A stretch of DNA of 64,000 nt, from positions 1 to 64,000 of the forward strand of contig JASANG010004060.1 in NCBI GenBank assembly GCA_030248215.1, read 5' to 3'. The stretch is from Enoplolaimus lenunculus. Lineage: Eukaryota; Nematoda; Enoplea; Enoplida; Thoracostomopsidae. Shown one piece after another: positions 55,866-64,000 of this stretch (position 1 is the first letter of the stretch; every line of letters starts with the position of its first letter). A program made the position numbers and the translations under genes. Under the pieces are notes generated by a model. The model did no database searches. It was not told the origin of the DNA and saw only the letters and a list, made by a program, of their open reading frames with translations.

Positions 55866-58800
55866 TTGGTTTCACCTAAATGGTTGAATACACCCTAATG
55901 GTTGGTTTCACCCCAGCAGTTGGTTTCACCCAATGGTTGGTTTCACCCCAACGGTTGGTTTCACCCCAAACGATTGGTTTCACCTCAACGGTTGATTTCA
56001 CCCCAACGCCTGGTTTCACCCCAACGGTTGGTTTCACCCCAACAGTCGGTTTCACCCCAACGGTTGGTTTCAACCCAACGCCTGGTTTCACCCTAACGGT
56101 TTGTTTCACCCCAACAGGCGGTTTCACCCCAACGGTTTGGTTTCACCCCAACGGTTGGTTTCACCCCAACGGTTGGTTTCACCCCAACGGTTGGTTTCAC
56201 CCCAACGGTTGGTTTCACCCCAACGGTTGGTTTCACCCCAACGGTTGGTTTCACCCCAACGATTGGTTTTACCCCAACGGTTGGTTTCAGCGCAACGGTT
56301 AGTTTCACCGCAACGGTTGGTTTCACCCCAACGGTTGGTTTCACCCGCACGGTTGGTTTCACCCCAACGGTTGATTTCACCCCAACGGTTTGTTTCACCG
56401 CAACGGTTGGTTTCACCCAAACGGTTGGTTTCACCCCAACAGTCGGTTTCACTCCAACGGTTGGTTTCAACCAAAGGGTTGGTTTCACCCCAACGGTTGG
56501 TTTCAACCAAAGGGTTGGTTTCACCCCAACGGTTGGTTTCACCCCAACGGTTGGTTTCACCCCAACGGTTGGTTTCACCCCAACGGTTGGTGTCACCCCA
56601 ACGGTTGGTTTCACCCCAACGGTTAGTTTCAACCCAACGGTTGGTTTCACCCCAACCGTTGGTTTCACCCCAATGATTGGTTTTACCCCAACGGTTGGTT
56701 TCAGCGCAACGGTTAGTTTCACCCCAACGGTTGGCTTCACCACAACGGTGGTTTCACCCGCACGGTTGGTTTCACCCCAACGGTTGATTTCACCCCAACG
56801 GTTTGTTTCACCCCAACGGTTGGTTTCACCCCAACAGTTGGTTTCACCCAAACGGTTGGTTTCACCCCAACGGTTGGTTTCACCCCAACGATTGGTTTTA
56901 CCCCAACTGTTGGTTTCAGCGCAACGGTTAGTTTCACCCCAACGGTTGGTTTCACCCCAACGGTTGGTTTCACCCGCACGGTTGGTTTCACCCCAACGGT
57001 TGATTTCACCCCAACGGTTTCTTTCACCGCAACGGTTGGTTTCACCCCAACAGTTGGTTTCACCCAAACGGTTGGTTTCACCCCAACAGTCGGTTTCACT
57101 CCAACGGTTGGTTTCAACCAAAGGGTTGGTTTCACCCCAACGGTTGGTTTCAACCAAAGGGTTGGTTTCACCCCAACGGTTGGTTTCACCCCAACGGTTG
57201 GTTTCACCCCAACGGTTGGTTTCACCCCAACGGTTGGTTTCACCCCAACGGTTGGTGTCACCCAAACGGTTGGTTTCACCCCAACAGTCGGTTTCACTCC
57301 AACGGTTGGTTTCAACCAAAGGGTTGGTTTCACCCCAACGGTTGGTTTCAACCAAAGGGTTGGTTTCACCCCAACGGTTGGTTTCACCCCAACGGTTGGT
57401 TTCACCCCAACGGTTGGTTTCACCCCAACGGTTGGTTTCACCCCAACGGTTGGTGTCACCCCAACGGTTGGTTTCACCCCAACGGTTTGTTTCAACCCAA
57501 CGGTTGGTTTCACTCCAACGGTTGGTTTCACCCCAATGATTGGTTTTACCCCAACGGTTGGTTTCAGCGCAACGGTTAGTTTCACCCCAACAGTTGGTTT
57601 CACCCCAACGGTTGGTTTCACCCGCACGGTTGGTTTCACCCCAACGGTTGATTTCACCCCAACGGTTTGTTTCACCCCAACGGTTGGTTTCACCCCAACA
57701 GTTGGTTTCACCCAAACGGTTGGTTTCACCCCAACAGTCGGTTTCACTCCAACGGTTGGTTTCAACCAAAGGGTTGGTTTCACCCCAACGGTTGGTTTCA
57801 CCCCAACGGTTGGTTTCACCCCAACGGTTGGTTTCACCCCAACGGTTGGTTTCACCCCAACGGTTGGTTTCACCCCAACGGTTGGTTTCACCCCAACGGT
57901 TGGTTTCACCCCAACGGTTGGTTTCACCCCAACAGTCGGTTTCACCCCAACAGTCGGTTTCACCCCAACGGTTGGTTTCACCCCAACAGTCGGTTTCACC
58001 CCAACGGTTGGTTTCACCCCAACAGTCGGTTTCACCCCCAACGGTTGGTTTCACCCCAACGGTTGGTTTCACCCCAACAGTTGGTTTCACCCCAACGGTT
58101 GGTTTCTCCCCAACAGTTGGTTTCACCCCAACGGTTGGTTTCACTCCAACGGTTGGTTTCACCCCAACGGTTGGTTTCACCCCAACAGTTGGTTTCACCC
58201 CAACGGTTGGTTTCACTCCAACGGTTGGTTTCACTCCAACGGTTGGTTTCAACCAAAGGGTTGGTTTCACCTCAACGGTTGGTTTCACCGCAACGGTTGG
58301 TTTCACCCCAACGGTTGATTTCACCCCAACGGTTGGTTTCACCCCAACGGTTGGTTTCACCCCAACGGTTGGTTTCACCCCAACGGTTGGTTTCACCCCA
58401 ACGGTTGGTTTCACCCCAACAGTCGGTTTCACCCTAACGGTTGGGTTTCACCCCAACGGTTGGTTTCACCCCAACGGTTGGTTTCACCCCAACGGTTGGT
58501 TTCACCCCGACAATCGGTTTCACCCTAACGGTTGGGTTTCACCCCAACGGTTAGTTTTACCCCAACAGTCGGTTTCACCCCAACGGTTCGTTTCACCCCA
58601 ACAGCCGGTTTCACCCCAACGGTTCGTTTCACCCCAACGGTTGGTTTCACCCCAACAGTCGGTTTCACCCCAACGGTTGCTTTCACCCCAACAGTCGGTT
58701 TCACCCCAACGGTTGGTTTCACCCCAACAGTCGGTTTCACCCCAACGGTTTGTTTCACCCCAACGGTTGGTTTCACCCCAACAGTTGGTTTCACCCCAAC

Positions 58801-59745
58801 GGTTGGTTTCACCCCAACGGTTGGTTTCACCCCAACGGTTGGTTTCACCCCAACGGTTGGTTTCACCCCAACGGTTGGTTTCACGCCAACGGTTGGTTTC
58901 ACCCCAACGGTTGGTTTCACCCCAACGGTTGGTTTCACCCCATCGGTTGGTTTCACCCCAACGGTTGGTTTCACCCCAACGGTTGATTTCACCCCAACGG
59001 TTTGTTTCACCCCAACAGTCGGTTTCACCCCAACGGTTGGTTTCACCCCAACAGTCGGTTTCAACCAAACGGTTGGTTTCACCCCAACAGTCGGTTTCGC
59101 CCCAACGGTTGGTTTCACCCCAACAGTCGGTTTCACCCCAACGGTTGGTTTCAACCCAATAGTCGGTTTCACTCCAACGGTTGGTTTTACCCCAACAGTC
59201 GGTTTCACCCCAACGGTTCGTTTCACCCCAACAGCCGGTTTCATCCCAACAGTCGGTTTCAACCAAACGGTTGGTTTCACCCCAACAGTCGGTTTCGCCC
59301 CAACGGTTGGTTTCACCCCAACAGTCGGTTTCACCCCAACGGTTGGTTTCAACCCAATAGTCGGTTTCACTCCAACGGTTGGTTTCAACCAAAGGGTTGG
59401 TTTCACCCCAACGGTTGGTTTCACCCCAACGGTTGGTTTCACCCCAACGGTTGGTTTCACCCCAACGGTTGGTTTCACCCCAACGGTTGGTTTCACCCCA
59501 ACAGTCGGTTTCACCCTAACGGTTGGTTTCAGCCCAACAGTCGGTTCCACCCTAACGGTTGGTTTCACCCCAACAGTCGGTTTCACCCCAACGGTTGGTT
59601 TTACCCCAACAGTCGGTTTCACCCCAAACGGTTCGTTTCACCCCAACGGTTGGTTTCACCCCAACGGTTGGTTTCACCCCAATGGCTGGTTTTACACGAA
59701 TTGTTGGTTTCACCCAAGTAGTTACTTTTATTTCACCGAGTAGTT
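55866..59745. repeat. 18-bp minisatellite with higher-order structure
   Basis: About 215 units of TTTCACCCCAACGGTTGG and point variants (ACAGTCGG, AACCAAAGGG, GCGCAACGGT, CCGCACGG). Blocks of variant units recur: the GCGCAACGGTTAG marker occurs near 56288, 56702, 56918 and 57567, and a block near 59060-59160 recurs at 59260-59360. The unit length is a multiple of three, so several frames on both strands stay open for hundreds of codons (GFTPTV, VSPQRL, WFHPNG, GVKPTV, GETNRW repeats). These are not treated as genes. Confidence 0.95.
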
Positions 59746-60020
59746 TGACAGCAACGATTGGTTACTCATACGATAGGTTTCTGTTACACTGTCGGATTTC
59801 TCAAAGGGCTGTTGTCACGGTCGTTTTTCACTGACCAGTTGGTTTTAGCACCAAACATCCCTTTCATGTTAGGAATTAATTTATGTTAGCGGTAAGCTAT
59901 TCAGTTTAAAGTTTACATTTTTTGTTTGTATTAGTCAAGCACTTGCCATATTGCTGGGTTTTATACCAATTGTTAATATTAAATGAACATCGCTGTTGCC
60001 ATCAGCTAGTCTAAGAATTT
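59746..60020. other. Junction between minisatellite and Helitron ORF
   Basis: Non-repetitive AT-rich DNA. It may contain the Helitron's 5' leader, but no diagnostic terminus was identified. Confidence 0.4.
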
Positions 60021-60551
60021 ATGAATTGTTTAGAGGCAGATCGGCAAGACGCCACGATTGAGACACAACTTCGCTTTAATCATGTTAATCCCGAACAAAA
60101 TTTTCAACGCAAGGCAGATTATTTCTCAAGCGCAATGAGTAGCCGCCGGTTGCCAAGGTATGCCTATGTTAATTTGATGTTTCCAAAACACGCTTTAGAA
60201 AGCGGAAAGTTTTGCGCTACGGGTAATGTTCGTAAATTTGGTGACCTTCCTGATACCGACGTCGATCTGTTGCTCAAACACAAGGATCACAACAAAAAAT
60301 TTCACTATCATGGAAACCTGGATGAACTTCGTGAAGTTTATATCGGGTTAAGCAAAACTCAACAGCAAGAGTTTCGCAGAAGATTTATTAAAGGTTCCTT
60401 GTCGCCTAGGCTTCAGAGCTCTATGCGAAACAAACTTAACTATATTACAATGTCGGACGAAAAAAAAGTCGTAGGTTACAAAAGAAGAGACAGCGCTACC
60501 GAGAAAAACTGGTTCCTGATGATAAAATCAAACCAAATGGATCACCATTGA
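60021..60551 (+). CDS. Helitron N-terminal ORF, 176 aa
   Basis: ATG at 60021 starts a basic, His/Lys-rich frame (MSSRRLPRYAYVNLMFPKHA, KFHYHGNLDELREVYIGL). It ends at a TGA at 60549-60551, overlapping the start of the larger frame in a different phase. Position suggests it is the N-terminal part of the same transposon protein, separated by one frame shift, or a short accessory ORF. No catalytic motif was seen. Confidence 0.55.
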   Translation: MNCLEADRQDATIETQLRFNHVNPEQNFQRKADYFSSAMSSRRLPRYAYVNLMFPKHALESGKFCATGNVRKFGDLPDTDVDLLLKHKDHNKKFHYHGNLDELREVYIGLSKTQQQEFRRRFIKGSLSPRLQSSMRNKLNYITMSDEKKVVGYKRRDSATEKNWFLMIKSNQMDHH

Positions 60552-63500
60552 ATCAGCATAACGATCGATTTAAAAATCAACCGACAGCTGGTCAAGATAA
60601 AGAAGCACCAAAAATTACTCATGGATGCAACAACAACGTGGTTAACCGTGACTTGGACTTTTCTCGCAAGCTTCCTTACGAAAGACGCGGCACTCGTAGT
60701 TTTATGTTGTCCAGAAGCCGTCGATGGCGATACTACACGATAGGAAAATTTAAGTTGTCATATCAACGGTATCTTAAATCAACGTCAATGAAATCGTATC
60801 ACATAAAACAAAGCGTTTTGCGTCTTGTTGCGAAAAACACATTTGAAGAACTAATGTCACTTCAAACTAAAACTGAGCGATCAATGGTATCTTCTTCCAA
60901 TGTTATGAGTAATTTGTGGCTTACTGCAGACGAAATACGTACTACGAAAACCAATAGCATGGATAAGGAATTCGGTGTTCAAGTTGCATATGGAAAACGG
61001 CAATTCCACGTGAAGTCTGGGGAATCCTTTTTCAACCAAAAACTAATCAACATTGACGGAAACCTACGATTCAAGCGGAAAAGTTTCGATGAACAAGCTA
61101 TTCAGTCGCAACCAACAGGTGAAAACCAAGACCACGTGTTTAGCATCCATCAGGGCTCTACTTCCCAAGGCAATCTTTCGAAAATATATCAAACTACTAC
61201 CGACCATTCGGATCACCATTTTCCATGCAACGATTGGTGCGTTATTCCACCAAATTGGGGAATAAAACTACATAATGCAATAAAACATATTGCGCTTTCG
61301 TGTACAATGAATGAACGAATCAAAGCAGTTGTAGATTTTGGCAACAAAGATCCCAGATTTCGCAGAGATCAGCAGTATTTATTCTGTTGCCAAACAATAA
61401 AAGATATTAGAGCCATCAACAGCGGATGTTACGCGACGATGAAATGCAGACAACCCGGAAAAAATCCACTTACTGCAAAGCGTTTTCTCGATGGTTTAAA
61501 TAATGACGATGAACAAATTAACGTAAATCTGACAGCAGTACTAGGATCAGTAATAGGAACTGCCGACTACTGGCGATCGAAAAAATCTGACTTGTTCGCA
61601 ATGGTCGAGCAATTCGGGCCCCCCACGTTTTTTCTGACTTTGTCGTCTACCGAATATCAATGGGACGATATGATCGAATTTCTCTGGTTACGAAACAATG
61701 ATATTCCAAATGTTCAATTACGTTCAGTAGCCAGTTTGTGCGCAGAAGATCCGGTATCTGTTGCCGAACATTTCCGGCGTCGATTTAATTTGTTCTTCAA
61801 AAAGATCATTTTAAGTCAAAACGGTCCAATTGGTGTTGTTGAAAACTACTTTATTCGGTTTGAATATCAACAACGTGGAGCTCCGCATGCGCACATATTA
61901 CTCTGGATAAAAAATGCTCCTCTGGTTGGGGTTGATTCGCCGGAACAAGTTGTGCAGTTTATCGACAAATACATCACGTGTGCCTTGCCTGAGCCAAAAA
62001 CAACTTTGGGTGAAGCTGTTCGAAGGTATCAGACTCACTCTGATAAACATACGCCGTCGTGTATACGTTATGAGCCAAAGCGAGGAAAGTCGTGTCGATT
62101 TGGCTTTCCGCGTGTAGTGAGCGAAAGTACTGTTTTGAATACATGCATTGAAGCTAATTCAAAACGTAATGACAGTGTTGCAAAACTGTATCGACTGAAA
62201 CGGTCTTCAAACGAGCGATATGTCAACGATTACAATCCGGCAATATTGTTTGGCTGGAAAGCCAATATAGATATACAATTTATTGGCGAAAAATCATGTG
62301 CATTGATTTCGTATTTAACTGCGTACGTAACAAAGACTGAGCGCAACGATAGATCTGATCTTTGGGAAGCAATCGATCGAACAAAATCTCTTTATGGTCA
62401 ACTGAAGTCATACGCTTTTAAAATGTTAAAACAGCGACAGATGGGAGCATATGAAGCCGCTGACAGATTGCTGGGCTATCCACTATGCCAGATGTCTTGT
62501 GAAACAAGGTACATTAATACGTCTGATGCTGAAAATCGTTGTCGAAAAATGAAACCCTTGGCTCAGTTGCAAGAGCTAGCTCATCAAGACGAAAACACTC
62601 ATGATATATTTGTGCCCAATATGATACATAATTATTACCCTTTGAGGCCAGACATGCTTGAAGAATGCTGCTTGTACGAAGTTGTTCGAAACTACGACTT
62701 TAAAAAAATGCCTGCTAAACACCAATCAGCAATTCCACCGGAATTTATTTTGAAAGATGAATCAGGTTATTTGAAACAGAGAACTAAACCGTATCTGATA
62801 AAAAGTCGATATTTTTTACCGAGCAAAGAGAATTCTGAAGATTACTTCAGATCGTTGTTAATGCTCTTTAAACCATTTCGGGACGAAAATGAATTGATTG
62901 GATCACACCGCAGCTACCGTGAAGCGTTCGATGCTGCGGAATCTGTGATAAACCAAGATTTGCTGGATGCCCATCTTCATGCAAAACGGCGCATTGAAGC
63001 CGCGAAGGAATTGTCGACTAGAATAAAATCAACTAAAATCGTGAACGACGATTGTGCAATGAATGACGACACTGATGTCGTTTTTGCTCCAGAAGTTTAC
63101 CAAGCAAACATCCATGTTGAACCAGGCGATGCATATAATGTTTTTAGTGGAAATGCACAAATGCCTGAGGCTGATTTGCAGCTAAACCCCGAACAGCAGA
63201 GTATTGTTGACAGAATATGGGAAAACTTAACGAGGACTTCAAACACTGAATCAACACCACTTCGACTGTTTGTGAGCGGTGTTGGCGGATGTGGCAAAAG
63301 TGTTTTAATCAGCAGATTAAGATTTCAAATCTGTTCTCACTTCGGCTCCCAGAATGCTTGCATTGTAAGCGCACCTACGGGCATCGCGGCGCTTAACGTA
63401 AACGGTATTACACTGCATAAGCTGCTTATGCTTCCTGTGCAAAAATCGCATGGATTTTTATCTTATGAAAACTTAAGAGCAGAGCAACTGAAAGAATTGC

Positions 63501-63940
63501 GACTGTGTTTAAATCAGATGAAGTTACTAATAATTGACGAAATTTCAATGGTATCCAATGTTATGTTTCTTCATATACATATGAGACTGTGCGAAGTTTT
63601 TGGAAACCATGATGCTCCATTTGCTGGGAAAAATATTGTTGTATTCGGGGATTTATTGCAGCTTCCACCAGTAAAAGCTCAATTTTGCTTCGAATCCATT
63701 CCGAAATCGGTTGCGAAATCTTTTTGTAGTGGCTGGTTATCTAGGAAATTCAATTTATGGCATTATTTTCAGTATGCTGAGTTAACTATTAATATGAGAC
63801 AGCTGGATTTAGGGTTTTCAATGTTGTTGAAACGAATGCGTGTTGGCCAATCAACTATTGAAGACATAAATTTGCTCGCTAGTAGGCTTATTGAAAGTTC
63901 AAGAATGTCAGCCGCATTTATAAGGCTATTGATTCAGTAG
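60548..63940 (+). CDS. Helitron Rep/Pif1-helicase protein
   Basis: Residue numbers count from 60548, which is a TTG, so the true N-terminus is unknown. FFLTLSSTEYQWDDM marks the Rep domain. The HUH motif is PHAHILLW with His447 and His449. The paired catalytic tyrosines are Tyr589 and Tyr593 in YLTAYVTK, where the intervening residue is Ala rather than the usual Lys. The C-terminal helicase has a Q-type motif (NPEQQSIVDRI), Walker A GVGGCGKS (911-918), SAPTGIAALNVNG, Walker B LLIIDEIS (Asp997, Glu998), FGDLLQLPPV and a TINMRQ motif. It nicks and unwinds DNA for rolling-circle transposition. After about 63920 the family-like sequence continues in another frame (KAIDSVGLDKQKLNSAVAC) to the window edge, so the annotated stop comes from a frame shift. 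Confidence 0.92.
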   Translation: MNQHNDRFKNQPTAGQDKEAPKITHGCNNNVVNRDLDFSRKLPYERRGTRSFMLSRSRRWRYYTIGKFKLSYQRYLKSTSMKSYHIKQSVLRLVAKNTFEELMSLQTKTERSMVSSSNVMSNLWLTADEIRTTKTNSMDKEFGVQVAYGKRQFHVKSGESFFNQKLINIDGNLRFKRKSFDEQAIQSQPTGENQDHVFSIHQGSTSQGNLSKIYQTTTDHSDHHFPCNDWCVIPPNWGIKLHNAIKHIALSCTMNERIKAVVDFGNKDPRFRRDQQYLFCCQTIKDIRAINSGCYATMKCRQPGKNPLTAKRFLDGLNNDDEQINVNLTAVLGSVIGTADYWRSKKSDLFAMVEQFGPPTFFLTLSSTEYQWDDMIEFLWLRNNDIPNVQLRSVASLCAEDPVSVAEHFRRRFNLFFKKIILSQNGPIGVVENYFIRFEYQQRGAPHAHILLWIKNAPLVGVDSPEQVVQFIDKYITCALPEPKTTLGEAVRRYQTHSDKHTPSCIRYEPKRGKSCRFGFPRVVSESTVLNTCIEANSKRNDSVAKLYRLKRSSNERYVNDYNPAILFGWKANIDIQFIGEKSCALISYLTAYVTKTERNDRSDLWEAIDRTKSLYGQLKSYAFKMLKQRQMGAYEAADRLLGYPLCQMSCETRYINTSDAENRCRKMKPLAQLQELAHQDENTHDIFVPNMIHNYYPLRPDMLEECCLYEVVRNYDFKKMPAKHQSAIPPEFILKDESGYLKQRTKPYLIKSRYFLPSKENSEDYFRSLLMLFKPFRDENELIGSHRSYREAFDAAESVINQDLLDAHLHAKRRIEAAKELSTRIKSTKIVNDDCAMNDDTDVVFAPEVYQANIHVEPGDAYNVFSGNAQMPEADLQLNPEQQSIVDRIWENLTRTSNTESTPLRLFVSGVGGCGKSVLISRLRFQICSHFGSQNACIVSAPTGIAALNVNGITLHKLLMLPVQKSHGFLSYENLRAEQLKELRLCLNQMKLLIIDEISMVSNVMFLHIHMRLCEVFGNHDAPFAGKNIVVFGDLLQLPPVKAQFCFESIPKSVAKSFCSGWLSRKFNLWHYFQYAELTINMRQLDLGFSMLLKRMRVGQSTIEDINLLASRLIESSRMSAAFIRLLIQ

Positions 63941-64000
63941 GTTTGGACAAGCAGAAACTGAATTCTGCTGTTGCTTGTTTTCTGGAAATTATGAAACAGG
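63922..64000 (+). pseudogene. Helitron helicase continuation in a shifted frame
   Basis: Reads KAIDSVGLDKQKLNSAVA and on to the window end without a stop, in a different phase from the main frame. It is a partial segment cut by the window edge. Confidence 0.6.

Larger units (their letters stand above)
60021..64000 (+). mobile_element. Helitron (rolling-circle DNA transposon), truncated by the window edge
   Basis: Defined by a Rep (HUH nuclease) plus Pif1-type helicase polyprotein. The 5' end is not fixed and the 3' end is outside the window. The reading frame shifts twice, near 60540 and near 63920, so this copy is probably not functional as it stands. Helitrons lack target duplications, insert between A and T, and often carry tandem repeats, which makes the adjacent minisatellite relevant. 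Confidence 0.9.

Noticed and set aside
55880-59743. Long open frames (up to about 780 codons) on both strands
   Set aside because: They come from an 18-bp repeat whose length is a multiple of three; frames are open on both strands and shift at unit variants, with no conserved product.
1-64000. CRISPR arrays, rRNA genes, retroelement polymerase or capsid genes
   Set aside because: No spacer-repeat arrays, rRNA-like sequence, reverse transcriptase, integrase or capsid motif was recognised anywhere in the window.

Overview
This window reads as repeat-rich, AT-rich animal (invertebrate) DNA. Long introns, U-rich splice acceptors of the TTTTCAG type, an FMRFamide-type receptor and many TTAGGC arrays (the telomere unit of many nematodes) suggest a nematode. 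That assignment is inference; no rRNA or mitochondrial sequence is present to confirm it.

Layout. 1-20.8 kb is almost gene-free and filled with short non-autonomous DNA elements, SINE-like copies and tandem repeats; one ORF with a PAM2-like motif (349-723) and one orphan exon candidate (minus strand near 10.5 kb) are the only coding hints. 20.9-24.7 kb holds a two-exon peptide GPCR on +. 29.4-33.3 kb holds a complete eight-exon SURF1 gene on -, assembled here by splice phase. 36.0-54.2 kb holds a large + strand gene for a secreted or surface protein with a Pro/His-rich stalk and three PAN/Apple domains; its introns carry most of the mobile elements, including a 1.59-kb near-perfect palindrome. 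At 54.2-55.9 kb, starting about 22 bp after the proposed PAN stop, lies a gene whose exons encode a domain aligning without gaps, over 56 residues, to the integrase-binding domain (IBD) of LEDGF/HDGF-family chromatin proteins. An 18-bp minisatellite of about 3.9 kb begins within about 10 bp of that gene's stop codon and runs to 59.75 kb. It is followed by a Helitron Rep/Pif1-helicase transposon that leaves the window at the right edge.

The genes do not form an obvious pathway: SURF1 is a mitochondrial cytochrome-oxidase assembly factor, the GPCR a neuropeptide receptor, the PAN protein extracellular, and the IBD protein nuclear. The most distinctive content is the mobile DNA: a 263-bp TTAA-flanked element carrying a tRNA-like internal promoter; two unrelated inverted-repeat families that both carry TTAGGC arrays; two TA-flanked CACTG families; a hAT-type element nested in another element; and the palindrome. 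All exon joins were done by eye from reading frame, splice motifs and remembered family alignments, with no searches run.
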